The notes under the pieces were generated by a model. The model was not told the DNA's origin. It saw nothing but the letters and a program-made list of their open reading frames with translations, and did no database searches. This document shows, piece by piece, positions 9,201 to 17,775 of a stretch of DNA of 64,000 nt. The stretch lies in the NCBI GenBank assembly GCA_965215215.1, contig OZ244043.1, positions 3,472,001 through 3,536,000 on the forward strand, read 5' to 3'. Each line of letters begins with the position of its first letter. The stretch's first letter is position 1. The position numbers and the translations under genes were made by a program. Source of the stretch: CALDTK01 sp965215215. Lineage in GTDB: Bacteria; Bacteroidota; Bacteroidia; Chitinophagales; Saprospiraceae.

Positions 9201-9469
9201 TCGATGCTGGCCGTACCGCTCGTGAAGGCCCGCTCGACCCGGGCGTAGCCTACGTAAGTGAACACCAGCGTGCCCCCGCCCTCGCCGACCGCTAAGGTGT
9301 AGCGGCCGTCGACCCCGGTTGAGGTACCCGTTTCCGTAGCGAGGAGGCCCACCGTAACGCCGATGAGCGGTTCGCCGGAATCGGCGTCCGTCACCCGGCC
9401 GGTTAGCGTTTGGGCCAGACTCAGGTGAGCGCAGACGCAGAGCGCGACCACGCACGCGGTTCGATGCAT
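6263..9469 (-). CDS. SusC/RagA-family TonB-linked outer-membrane protein
   Basis: A 1068-residue receptor. The signal peptide ends near HLSLAQ; a carboxypeptidase-regulatory-like domain follows (TDADSGEPLIGVTVG, about 25-105), then the plug with SVLKGPAAAALYGTRAANG (about 220-240) and a long beta-barrel ending in an aromatic residue (SVSVGF), as expected for BAM recognition. It works with the adjacent SusD as a TonB-driven importer. The upstream DUF2064 gene ends 49 bases before it on the same strand, so one transcript may cover the whole locus. Substrate unknown. Confidence 0.95.
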   Translation of the reverse strand: MHRTACVVALCVCAHLSLAQTLTGRVTDADSGEPLIGVTVGLLATETGTSTGVDGRYTLAVGEGGGTLVFTYVGYARVERAFTSGTASIDVSLGAGGIGLDEVVVTALGLERDNAELGYAVQQLDDRVVSDVPATNFLDNLSGQLAGVDVVSGPTGVGSTSLVSIRGEASFTGNTPLYVVDGVPVDNRSVLNTTDERSQGFQEIDFGGGSPEVSPFDVESVSVLKGPAAAALYGTRAANGVIIVNTKGGGKPTGLGVDLNSITSFERPFKLPEFQNTYGQGNAGAFAYENGSGGGTNDGISFSYGPRLDEGLAVAQFDGPVTLPDGSVVRGGDLALRGGAPIAPTPFVAHPDNLRDLYETGATTQNNVSLRQGFSGGDYRLSFTDVRSDSYIPGVDLRRNNLAARLSFAPVERFRVSAGLTYVNTRSDNRPASGYGSENVNYSTVAWLGRSTDLNSLRDYWQPGLEGLEQFSFNTNFFDNPFFILSENRNSFRRDRLFGYVQGSIDLTDKLELRLRTGLDYSNEARELRRAFSSNRFRQGAYAENDLSFTERNSDLLLTYADGLGDFDYSLSVGGNRLEQRAESQQTQAVALAQAGVYRLGNAAVPLENFGQLTERRINSLYALARVGWREQLFLDLTGRNDWSSSLATPSSTDGTGFFYPSAGLSWLASRSVDLPTAISYLQLRGSAAQVGNDTDPYRTTGTFVTSTPVGGAPTFTDGSTLPAEGLRPERATAYELGADVRFLDDRFGLDLTVYTQLNEDQILALPTPISSGYTTRIVNGGSVRARGIEAIAAVRDLRLGVIRYDARVNFSSSRATVLELPDGVERTTLAYSRVYDNPNQTVYFIAEEGGQIGDLWGTGYLRNEEGEYIVSASGEFIADNELKRLGNYNPDFTVGFSNTLRYGGFSFDFLLDWRQGGELVSRTLSLGGYSGQLVETENRPEEGIVVDAVVNTGSAENPSYVTNTTPITPENYYVNYYNRNHEENNTYDASYLKLRELRLGYSCNVSSLRYLNRLDLAVIGRNLYAFSGIPHFDPEQFAVQGQRFVRGVEDMSYPTPRSIGVSVSVGF
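8219..8232 (-). repeat. GTTTTNGCGNAAGC word, copy inside susC
   Basis: An exact copy of the iterated word (GTTTTCGCGTAAGC on the minus strand), lying within the beta-barrel coding region of susC. It is listed as an example of a coding copy; all 17 positions are given in the findings. Confidence 0.8.
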
Positions 9470-9518
9470 AAAGCAAAACTTAGTAAGGGAGAAAGCAGGG
9501 TGGGTTGGACGTAAGGCA

Positions 9519-10265
9519 CTACGCCGCGAGGGGCGGTCCGCGCCTGCCGTGCACGCGTCCGTCGGTCGTTTTAGCGAAAGCCACGCCGCGTTGCGGTACC
9601 TCCACCGGCGTCGGACCCGGGACGAGCGCGTGCAGGGAGCGCAGACCGCGCAGGCGGTACCAGGCGACCTCCAGGTCTTGGCGACTGTTGATGTCCTGGC
9701 GGTGGCCGAGCACGACCGCCCCCGTTAGAACACCCCCGAGCCCCTCGGCGAGTCCGGTCGTTCGCCAGGGCAGCGCGGAGAAGGTCTCGAACGAAAAGTC
9801 GGCCCGCGATACGCCGATCAAGAACGCCCCGCCCCGCCGGTCCGGTCCGATAACCGATTGCCCGCCGGACAGTAGCCCCGCGACGCGGCGTAAGTCTCGT
9901 GCCCGCAGTTCCGGGCAGTCGTTGCCGATGATGATCAAGTGCTCGTAGCCGAGCGCGAAGCCGGAGGAGACGGCGTGGCTGAGGCGCTCGCCGAACGACG
10001 CTCCCCGTTGGGCGACCTCGGTGCACCGGATCGTAGGCAGTCCGCTTTCCTCGACCGCGCGGGCGGTGTGGGCGTCGAGCACCGCGAGGCGTCTCGCGGA
10101 CGCGCGAACCGTATCGCCCAACGCCTTGTGCCGTGCCTCCGCCCCCGGCGTGCGGGCGAAAAGCAGTACGGCGGTATGGGCGACGGAATCGATGGGGCGA
10201 AGGTGCCTATTCCCATACTTATATATAGTACAATTTTTCCTTTTGTCTGCCTTATTCTTCCTCAA
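9519..10265 (-). CDS. DUF2064 / arsenosugar-type glycosyltransferase-like protein
   Basis: A GT-A fold protein of the DUF2064 (CofC-like) family: first strand TAVLLFARTPGAEARHKAL, then LIIIGNDCPELRARDL and GPDRRGGAFLIGVS. Members of this family recur in arsenosugar gene clusters. The start is uncertain. The only in-frame near-cognate start is TTG at 10265, overlapping the cmk stop, which gives 248 residues with an odd basic N terminus; the family would begin close to the first strand (around 10165), where no ATG or GTG exists in this frame. An ATG in the next frame (10216) leads into the same region, so a small frameshift is possible. It precedes susC by 49 bases. Confidence 0.72.
   Translation of the reverse strand: MRKNKADKRKNCTIYKYGNRHLRPIDSVAHTAVLLFARTPGAEARHKALGDTVRASARRLAVLDAHTARAVEESGLPTIRCTEVAQRGASFGERLSHAVSSGFALGYEHLIIIGNDCPELRARDLRRVAGLLSGGQSVIGPDRRGGAFLIGVSRADFSFETFSALPWRTTGLAEGLGGVLTGAVVLGHRQDINSRQDLEVAWYRLRGLRSLHALVPGPTPVEVPQRGVAFAKTTDGRVHGRRGPPLAA
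9568..9581 (+). repeat. GTTTTNGCGNAAGC word, copy inside the DUF2064 gene
   Basis: Exact copy GTTTTAGCGAAAGC close to the 3' end of the DUF2064 coding region, on the strand opposite to the gene. Confidence 0.8.
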
Positions 10266-10933
10266 ACGCCCTCGCGCAGGCGTGCCAGCGCCAAGATCAT
10301 GGCCACCTGCTCGGCGCGACTCAGGTTGGAGTTATCGATCACCACCGCGTCGTCGGCCTGCCGGAGCGGGGAATCCGAGCGGGTAGAATCGATGTGATCG
10401 CGCTCCCGTAAATTGCTGGCTACCGCCCCGTGGGCGGTCGAGTGACCGAGGCCCGCCAACTCGCCGACGCGCCGCTCCACGCGGATGTGCTGCGCTGCGG
10501 TGAGGAACAACTTGAGCTCGGCGCGCGGGAACACGACCGTACCGATGTCCCGGCCGTCCATCACGATCCCGCCCGCGGCGCCGATGGCTTGCTGCTGGGC
10601 GACGAGCGCGCGGCGCACCTCGGAGAGCGCGGCGACCGGGGAGACCAACCGGTTGACCTCCATGCTGCGCAACTCCTCGTCCACCACGAGCGCATTGAGC
10701 AGGACGCGCTGGTGGGTACCCTCGTTGCGGAATCCGAGTTGAAGCGATCCGAGCGCGCCGCGTACGGCCTCGGTGCGGGCGACATCCACGCCGTTCCGTA
10801 GGAAGTGGAGGGTGACGGCCCGGTACATGGCCCCGGAATCGACGTAGATGTACTGGAGCTCCGTAGCCAGATCGCGGGCGAGGGTGCTTTTCCCGCAAGA
10901 GCTGAAGCCGTCGATGGCGATGGTGATAGGCAC
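10262..10933 (-). CDS. cmk: Cytidylate kinase
   Basis: A 223-residue P-loop kinase that phosphorylates CMP/dCMP in the cytoplasm for nucleotide salvage and lipid/RNA synthesis. It shows the Walker A GFSSCGKST (residues 9-17), the family motif YVDSGAMYRAVTL, VMDGRDIGTVVFP, and the lid RERDHIDSTRSDSPL with its conserved Asp/Arg residues. The length is normal for bacterial Cmk. It starts with GTG at 10933 and its TGA overlaps the possible TTG start of the DUF2064 gene. The gene upstream ends 28 bases before it on the same strand. Confidence 0.96.
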   Translation of the reverse strand: MPITIAIDGFSSCGKSTLARDLATELQYIYVDSGAMYRAVTLHFLRNGVDVARTEAVRGALGSLQLGFRNEGTHQRVLLNALVVDEELRSMEVNRLVSPVAALSEVRRALVAQQQAIGAAGGIVMDGRDIGTVVFPRAELKLFLTAAQHIRVERRVGELAGLGHSTAHGAVASNLRERDHIDSTRSDSPLRQADDAVVIDNSNLSRAEQVAMILALARLREGV

Positions 10934-10961
10934 GCCGCCAAGCTAGCCCACGGCGCGAATC

Positions 10962-12488
10962 TTAGGCGGCAACCGCGAGCGCCTCGTGTTGGATCCCGAA
11001 CCAACCGAGCGCCGAGCGTAGGCAGATGGGCTCGAACGCCGACTGCCGGACGCGCACCGCGAAGCGAGTCTCGACGAGTACCCCGAGGTGGCGTTGCCCA
11101 ACCCGGTCTCGTCGCAGGTCGAACTCGTACTTCGCCGCCCGAAAGAGTATCTGCGCGGCGGCGATGAACCGTACGTCGCGCTTGCCGTCGAGCTTGCGGA
11201 TGGCCAGCTCCCGCAACCGATCGATGGTGTCGGAGGCCTCCTCGTCTTGCCCGCGTTGTTTGAACAGGCAAGCCTGCAGCAGGAGCCTCCAGGCGTTGAG
11301 CCGGAGGAGCTCCCCCCCGAATACGGGCTGCTTGCGCAAGAACGCCGCCGCGTCGAAGCCCTCGGGTACGGATTCTGGGTTCTTACCGTGGTCGTGGGAG
11401 GCGATCCAGCTAGCCGCGGTGAGTAGCTCCCACATCTCCTTGTCCGGGGCACCGATCTGCCGGTAGGCGCGCTGCCGTTTTACGTGCGTGCACTGAGCTA
11501 GGGCCTCGACCGCCCGTCCGCAACGTAGGTGCAGGGCGACCTCCAGCTTGCGGAGCTCGAACCACGCGGCGTCCCCGGCCTGGCAGTTGGCGTCGCTATC
11601 CCCGATCGCGGCAACGCCCCCGGTGAAGTCCCGTAGCTCGATCAGCGCGTAGAGCCTACGCCGCTTCAACTCGCGCAAACGAACGACCTGCAGCTGCCTC
11701 GGGTTAGCGTCGGAGAAGGCGATGGCCGCCTCGACGGTGGAGATCAATCGCCGCCGCTCGCCGCGGAGTTGGTGGATCCGACACCAGGCGTCGTGCAAGT
11801 TGTAGCGCACTACCGAGCTCTCGGAGCGTCGGGTCAGCCCCTCGAGCGCCCCCCCGATGGCCAGCGCTTCCGCCTCCTGCCCCACGCTGCAGCTCGCCTG
11901 CTGCCCCACCTTGCGACCGATCAGCTTGACGGCCCGCAGGTGGCGCTCGCTCTCGAGCTCGATGCGGTGCGTCGCGCTCGCCCCGTCGATCGACGCTTCG
12001 AGTTGCCGCAGCGATCGCAGGTCGCCCTCGCTGGCCGCACAGTCCGCGAGAAACCGAGCCGCCTGCACCGTCATCTCCGCGAAACCGTACTGCTCGCAGC
12101 GTTTCAATAGGGTTTTGGCGAGGGCGCGCGCGGGCCCGGTGGCCTCGTTGGCGCGTAGGATGCAAATCAGCGACCAGTCGCGCTGCGAGTTGTGGTAGGT
12201 CTGGTCGAAGGAGGTCGCGTGCGGTCGGTTCTGGTCGACGAAAAACAGCGTGTTGAAGAGTCGCTTGCGGAAGCGCGACTTCAGCTGGCGGTAGCGCGCA
12301 TCGGTGGGCGAGGCGTCGTACAGCAGCTTGGCGGCCTCGCGGTCGTTGCGGACCGTCCCGTCCTGCAACGCGTCGTAGAGGTCCCGAAACTTCGACGCTT
12401 TCGAGTCGAGCAGGTCTTCCGTCAGGATATCGAGCTTCCGGAGCTTCTGACGGGAGATCAGTTTGGCCACTTGGAGCAGGCTCTTCAT
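10962..12488 (-). CDS. Unrecognised all-helical protein, TPR-like
   Basis: A 508-residue soluble protein that I do not recognise. There is no signal peptide and no membrane segment. It is rich in Leu, Arg and Ala with repeated helix pairs, for example LLDSKASKFRDLYDAL, ARALAKTLLKRCEQYGF and WRLLLQACLFKQRG, which suggests a tetratricopeptide-like solenoid but without clear consensus repeats. An ATG at 12488 is preferred to the TTG six bases upstream. It lies just ahead of cmk on the same strand. Function unknown; a scaffold or protein-interaction role would fit the architecture. Confidence 0.8.
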   Translation of the reverse strand: MKSLLQVAKLISRQKLRKLDILTEDLLDSKASKFRDLYDALQDGTVRNDREAAKLLYDASPTDARYRQLKSRFRKRLFNTLFFVDQNRPHATSFDQTYHNSQRDWSLICILRANEATGPARALAKTLLKRCEQYGFAEMTVQAARFLADCAASEGDLRSLRQLEASIDGASATHRIELESERHLRAVKLIGRKVGQQASCSVGQEAEALAIGGALEGLTRRSESSVVRYNLHDAWCRIHQLRGERRRLISTVEAAIAFSDANPRQLQVVRLRELKRRRLYALIELRDFTGGVAAIGDSDANCQAGDAAWFELRKLEVALHLRCGRAVEALAQCTHVKRQRAYRQIGAPDKEMWELLTAASWIASHDHGKNPESVPEGFDAAAFLRKQPVFGGELLRLNAWRLLLQACLFKQRGQDEEASDTIDRLRELAIRKLDGKRDVRFIAAAQILFRAAKYEFDLRRDRVGQRHLGVLVETRFAVRVRQSAFEPICLRSALGWFGIQHEALAVAA

Positions 12489-12518
12489 GCGCAAACATGT
12501 GCAAAAACCTTTCCATAT

Positions 12519-12532
12519 GTTTTGGCGAAAGC
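12519..12532 (+). repeat. GTTTTNGCGNAAGC word, intergenic copy
   Basis: Exact copy GTTTTGGCGAAAGC, 31 bases ahead of the start of the helical protein gene and on the opposite strand. It is followed by a small inverted repeat (GCCTA...TAGGC, 12531-12547). Confidence 0.8.
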
Positions 12533-12649
12533 CTAGCTCACTTAGGCGACGCGGAACCGCCGCACGGCACGCTCTTCGGAACTCGATCTAGGCGGCCGGC
12601 CCCGCGGGAGACTCCGCGGCTGCACGAGCGCCGCCGATCCGAGCGCCGT

Positions 12650-12684
12650 GGGTGCGGCGTAGCCTGTTGGCGTAGCCCGCACCC
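12650..12684 (-). terminator. Hairpin just after the DUF779 gene
   Basis: GGGTGCGG (12650-12657) pairs with CCGCACCC (12677-12684) around a 19-base loop that holds CGTAG twice. It begins three bases beyond the DUF779 stop in the direction of transcription. There is no U-tract, so it could be a transcript-end stabiliser rather than a true intrinsic terminator. Confidence 0.35.
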
Positions 12685-12687
12685 CCG

Positions 12688-13047
12688 TCACGCCGCCTCG
12701 CCTTCGTCCAGCAACCTCGATTCGACCACGAACCGCAGTCCGAGCGGGATCTCGAGCGAGAAGCTCGCCCCCCGCCCTTTCACCACGTCGACGGTGAGGT
12801 GCGTATGGCGCCAGTACGCGTACTGGAAAGCGGACATGTAGAAGGGGCATCCGTGGATTTCCCCGAGCAACACGTCGTTGTCGTCGTCTACGTACAGCTC
12901 GCCTTCCGGAAAACACATCGGCGCCGAGCCGTCGCAGCAACCGCCGGATTGGTGGAACATGAGCTCCCCGTGGGCCGCGCGCAGCCGGTCGATTACGGCT
13001 GCGGCGGCCTTCGTCACGGAGACCCGCTGGGTGGTGCCCGTCGTCAC
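12688..13047 (-). CDS. DUF779 family protein
   Basis: A 119-residue protein of the DUF779 family, which almost always accompanies an acetaldehyde-type aldehyde dehydrogenase. It shows the family's cysteine cluster SGGCCDGSAPMCF (about 34-46) and the segment LLGEIHGCPFYMS. The cysteines could bind metal or act in redox control; the biochemical role is not established. GTG start at 13047, one base after the aldehyde dehydrogenase stop, so the two are co-translated. The protein ends in an acidic tail. Confidence 0.88.
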   Translation of the reverse strand: MTTGTTQRVSVTKAAAAVIDRLRAAHGELMFHQSGGCCDGSAPMCFPEGELYVDDDNDVLLGEIHGCPFYMSAFQYAYWRHTHLTVDVVKGRGASFSLEIPLGLRFVVESRLLDEGEAA

Positions 13048-13048
13048 G

Positions 13049-14572
<1,524 letters not shown>

Positions 14573-14595
14573 ACTTGAAAGGGTATTCGGTTAGG

Positions 14596-14612
14596 CCGGA
14601 CGATATGTCCGG
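14596..14612. promoter_or_regulatory. Inverted repeat upstream of the aldehyde dehydrogenase gene
   Basis: CCGGAC-GATAT-GTCCGG, two perfect 6-base arms around an AT-rich centre, in an otherwise AT-rich promoter region. On the minus strand a TAAGTTTA element resembling the Bacteroidota -7 box (TAnnTTTG) lies just upstream of it. Its size and place fit an operator; the binding protein is unknown. Confidence 0.4.
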
Positions 14613-14733
14613 ACTAAACTTAATACACGATCTACGGAATCTGCTCCTGAAGAAGGCAGAAATTTGTCAAAACACCAACACGGTAGTCTAATCGTTGGCT
14701 AAGGCGAGCGGTGGGCCCCATAGAGCCGGTCGG

Positions 14734-14955
14734 CTAATACTCGTCCTCGTTAAAAAGGAAGTCGTCTTTACGTGGGTAGTCGGGCCAGACGTCTTCGATC
14801 GTCTCGTAGACCTCACCTTCGTCTTCCATCTCCTGGAGGTTTTCCATCACCTCGAGCGGGGCCCCCGAACGGACGGCGTAGTCGATGAGCTCGTCGCGGG
14901 TAGCTGGCCAAGGAGCGTCCTCGAGGTGGTGAGCTAGTTCAAGTGTCCAGTACAT
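14734..14955 (-). CDS. DUF2795 family small acidic protein
   Basis: A 73-residue protein starting MYWTLELAHHLEDAPWP and ending PRKDDFLFNEDEY, the form of DUF2795 proteins common in Bacteroidota. The conserved core is ATRDELIDYAVRSGAP followed by ENLQEMEDEGEVYETIEDVWPDY. A further in-frame start upstream would give a basic, unrelated N terminus, so ATG at 14955 is chosen. The protein is very acidic and has no signal peptide. Function unknown. It stands alone between the aldehyde dehydrogenase and transglutaminase-like genes. Confidence 0.85.
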   Translation of the reverse strand: MYWTLELAHHLEDAPWPATRDELIDYAVRSGAPLEVMENLQEMEDEGEVYETIEDVWPDYPRKDDFLFNEDEY

Positions 14956-15068
14956 GCAGTGGCTTAATAAAGGCGGTCTTGCGACAAAGGCGGGAATCGG
15001 GAGCATTGTTGCCGGATTCCGTTTGGCCCGCGAAGAACGCAAGCGTAGCTCGCCTTTACAAACCCTTC

Positions 15069-16244
15069 TTACGCCCCCGCCGGTAGGTAGGCCGAGACCA
15101 CCTCGAAGTCGCGATCCGCGTAGCCGTAGGGTGGCTCACCGATGGCCTCGGAGCCGCTCGGTCCGGTCGGATCGCACACGAAGAACGCGCGGCCTTCGTG
15201 GAGGAAAGGCGTCCCGGTAAGCTCGTCCGAGGATACGGCCACACTGAGGTGGTCGTCGTAGGCGATCGCGATCACGGGGAGCTCGAGTAGGTCGCGAACG
15301 AGCGTGAAGTACAGCGCCGAGCGGTCCTCGCAGTCGCTCACCGGGTAGTAGAGCACCTCGTCCGGGATCATGGGCTTGGAGAAGCCAAACGATTTTTTAT
15401 CTTCTTTGTAAGCGAAGGAGCTGCGGGTGAACGAGGCGAGTAGTTCGAGCGCCTGCGCGTCCGATTTGCCCTCGAGCATGGGGCGCAGCTCGCCGTACAG
15501 GCGGTCGCGGGCCGGTGCGCTCAGGGGGGTCTCCACGTAGAGTCCTTCCGCGAAGAAAGGATAATCGTGCATCCAACCCGCGATGGTGCGGTCGCTGAGG
15601 CCGTGCACGGTGAGCAGCTCGCCGCGGTGGCGAAAGCGGAAGGTGCGCTCCTGGAGGCTCGGGGCCAGGCGGGGTAGCTGGCGGAGGCTAAACCCGAAGG
15701 AGGTTCCGTCGGGGAGCGTCCGTAGCGGGTGCATGTGCAGCGTGCGCTGCGAGCGGTGGCGCGGGTTGAGCGCCGCGGTCAGGTTCACGTAGCGGCGACC
15801 TTTGTCGGCGATCATCGGGACTTCGAAGAGTTCGTCCTCCGTGTAGGCGTACACGTACACGTCGGAGTCCTCGTAGCAGAGACGCGTGTCGAAACCGGAG
15901 AGCGTGAGCAGGTGCCACACCAGTACGCGGCGCTCGTTGTCCGCGGCGAAGTGCGCGATCTCGTCTACGGCGTCGACGACGAGACGGTAGTAGAGCCAGT
16001 CGTTGAGCTGCCACTGGCGGCGCATGTCCTCGAGCTGCGATTGCAGGGGGAGCCAGTCCTGTTCGGTTACCCGGGCGTAGTGATAATCGATACCGGGTTC
16101 GGTGAGCTCGAGCGATCCGTTGGCGAAGAGTTCGGGCCGGTATTCGACACTGAAGTGCTCGCTGTAAAACTGAACTTCGGCCTGGCGGGGCGGAAGCATG
16201 AGTGCGAGGATCCAAGTTGCCCAAGTGAGGATAAGACTGTGCAT
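15069..16244 (-). CDS. Secreted transglutaminase-fold protein
   Basis: A 391-residue protein with a short signal peptide (MHSLILTWATWILALML). The C-terminal third has the pattern of the transglutaminase/cysteine protease fold: Cys in PVSDCEDRS (C305), His in YDDHLSVAV (H332) and Asp in FVCDPTGPS (D358), in the right order and spacing for a catalytic triad. The N-terminal two thirds hold a beta-rich region without a recognised domain. Related Bacteroidota proteins are annotated only as hypothetical. It may act as a periplasmic peptidase or cross-linking enzyme; this is inference from the fold. Confidence 0.75.
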   Translation of the reverse strand: MHSLILTWATWILALMLPPRQAEVQFYSEHFSVEYRPELFANGSLELTEPGIDYHYARVTEQDWLPLQSQLEDMRRQWQLNDWLYYRLVVDAVDEIAHFAADNERRVLVWHLLTLSGFDTRLCYEDSDVYVYAYTEDELFEVPMIADKGRRYVNLTAALNPRHRSQRTLHMHPLRTLPDGTSFGFSLRQLPRLAPSLQERTFRFRHRGELLTVHGLSDRTIAGWMHDYPFFAEGLYVETPLSAPARDRLYGELRPMLEGKSDAQALELLASFTRSSFAYKEDKKSFGFSKPMIPDEVLYYPVSDCEDRSALYFTLVRDLLELPVIAIAYDDHLSVAVSSDELTGTPFLHEGRAFFVCDPTGPSGSEAIGEPPYGYADRDFEVVSAYLPAGA

Positions 16245-16504
16245 TCCCGGTGTAGGGGTGTTTCGTATGTGAGCTGTAGGCTCCGCCGGATTTACTGAAC
16301 AAAAAGGCGGAGTAGGGCGATGACAGCTGCGTCAAAGTACGCTGGACTCAGAACTCTAACGGGTAGATTTCGGAGAAACCGGTGCTTTCTTGCGGCTCTT
16401 ACGCCGTATAGACACAAAGTGTGGGCCAAATCCCCCATACGCCGAACGAAAAGTGTGCCTCACCCGGTGTATTGTGTCGTTGGAGCGACCGGATCTCATA
16501 TACG

Positions 16505-16549
16505 AAAAAAGGGCTCGAAGCGTGGGGATACGCGCTTCGAGCCCTTTTT
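16505..16549 (-). terminator. Strong bidirectional intrinsic terminator after queA
   Basis: A perfect 12-base stem, GGGCTCGAAGCG (16511-16522) with CGCTTCGAGCCC (16533-16544), has a run of six A's on its left and five T's on its right. On the minus strand it lies about 50 bases after the queA stop and gives a classic stem plus U-tract. Confidence 0.88.
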
Positions 16550-16563
16550 ACCGTCTCGTTTTC

Positions 16564-16577
16564 GCTTACGCAAAAAC
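16564..16577 (-). repeat. GTTTTNGCGNAAGC word, intergenic copy
   Basis: Exact copy on the minus strand (GTTTTTGCGTAAGC) between the queA stop and its terminator. The neighbouring bases extend it to an imperfect palindrome (GTTTTCGCTTACGCAAAAAC, 16558-16577). Confidence 0.8.
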
Positions 16578-16592
16578 GGTTCAAATTTCTCT

Positions 16593-17657
16593 TTAAAGGA
16601 TCAGCATCGCGTCGCCGTAGGTGTAGAAGCGGTACTCCTCTTTGACGGCCTCGTTGTAGGCCTCGATGATGAGATCCGTCCCCCCGAAGGCACAGGCCAT
16701 GATCAGGAGGCTCGACTTCGGCAGGTGCAGGTTGGTGATCATGCTGTCCGCTACGTGAAAGCGGTAGGGTGGGTAGATGAACTTGTTCGTCCAGCCCTCG
16801 TTGGGCGCCAGCAGATCGTCGGCGCTCACGCTCGATTCGATAGCGCGCATCACCGTGGTACCGATCGCGCAGGCGCGGTGCCCGCCCCGCTTGGTGGAGT
16901 TGACCACCTCGCAGGCCTCCTTGTCCACCCGGAAGTACTCGGCGTCCATCTTGTGCTTGGAGAGGTCCTCGACCTCGATCTGCCGAAAGGTGCCGAGCCC
17001 GATGTGTAGGGTGAGCTCCGCGCGGCGGATCCCCTCGAGCTGCATTCGCTTGAGCAGCGACTCGGAGAAGTGCAACCCCGCCGTCGGGGCGGCTACGGCG
17101 CCCTCCTCCTTCGCGTACAGGGTTTGGTAACGCTCGTGGTCGATGTCCTCTACCGGCCGGTCGATGTACTTCGGCAGCGGGGTGTTGCCCAGCTTGTGGA
17201 GTAGCCTCCGGAACTCCGCGTCGGTGATCTCGTTCATGAACCGGATCGTGCGCCCCCGGGACGTGGTGTTGTCCACCACCTCGGCCACGAGCAGCTCGTT
17301 GCCGTCGTCGTCCTCGAAGAAGAGCTTATTGCCCACCCGGATCTTGCGCGCGGGGTCCACCAGCACGTCCCAGAGCTTTTGCTCGTTGTTGAGCTCGCGC
17401 AGCAAAAACACCTCGATGCTCGCGTCGGTCTTTTCCTTCTTGCCGAACATGCGGGCGGGAAAAACCTTGGTGTTGTTCATCATGAAGGTATCCCCCTCCT
17501 CGAAGTAGTCCAGCACGTCTTTGAACACCTTGTGCTCGAGCTTACCGGTATCCCGGTGTACGACCATGAGGCGACTCTCGTCGCGGCGCGCGGTGGGGTA
17601 CTTGGCCACCCGCTCCGGGGGCAGCGTAAATTCGAAAAGGGAGAGCTTCGTTCTCAT
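16593..17657 (-). CDS. queA: S-adenosylmethionine:tRNA ribosyltransferase-isomerase
   Basis: A 354-residue QueA. It transfers and isomerises the ribosyl part of SAM onto 7-aminomethyl-7-deazaguanine at the wobble position of tRNAs, giving epoxyqueuosine. Family motifs are all present: FEFTLPPERVAKYP at the N terminus, MMNNTKVFPAR, PLPKYIDRP, VAAPTAGLHF, LHIGLGTFRQ and NLHLPKSSLL near the C terminus. Length is normal. It is a single-gene unit with a strong terminator behind it and is divergent from the ABC permease gene, 118 bases away. Confidence 0.97.
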   Translation of the reverse strand: MRTKLSLFEFTLPPERVAKYPTARRDESRLMVVHRDTGKLEHKVFKDVLDYFEEGDTFMMNNTKVFPARMFGKKEKTDASIEVFLLRELNNEQKLWDVLVDPARKIRVGNKLFFEDDDGNELLVAEVVDNTTSRGRTIRFMNEITDAEFRRLLHKLGNTPLPKYIDRPVEDIDHERYQTLYAKEEGAVAAPTAGLHFSESLLKRMQLEGIRRAELTLHIGLGTFRQIEVEDLSKHKMDAEYFRVDKEACEVVNSTKRGGHRACAIGTTVMRAIESSVSADDLLAPNEGWTNKFIYPPYRFHVADSMITNLHLPKSSLLIMACAFGGTDLIIEAYNEAVKEEYRFYTYGDAMLIL

Positions 17658-17775
17658 CGTAGCGTAGGGGGTAAATTTCGGCGCGCGAAGGTAGTAAAAC
17701 GCACGACCGTCTCCGCGTGGGCTTCGTTCGTCGAGAGAGGGGGGCTCTCAACCCGGGGCCGCGTAGCTTTCGGCT

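Larger units (their letters stand above)
16245..16592. other. Intergenic region of 348 bases
   Basis: No convincing gene. It contains an intrinsic terminator (16505-16549), one exact copy of the iterated GTTTTNGCGNAAGC word (16564-16577) and an AT-richer stretch from 16260 to 16505 that may hold the promoter of the transglutaminase-fold gene. Short open frames here have no initiation context or similarity that I recognise. Confidence 0.6.

Noticed and set aside
7421..9295. Long plus-strand open frame of 624 codons opposite susC
   Set aside because: Antisense to a clear SusC receptor; composition is that of a codon shadow (Val/Arg/Gly/Glu rich) with no motif.
12104..12130. Further copy of the iterated word (GTTTTGGCGAGGGC)
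   Set aside because: Two of the twelve fixed positions differ, so it was not counted; chance similarity at this level is likely.
16245..16592. tRNA or short protein genes in the gap after queA
   Set aside because: No T-loop GTTCRA in a cloverleaf context was seen and the short frames overlap a terminator and have no conserved content.
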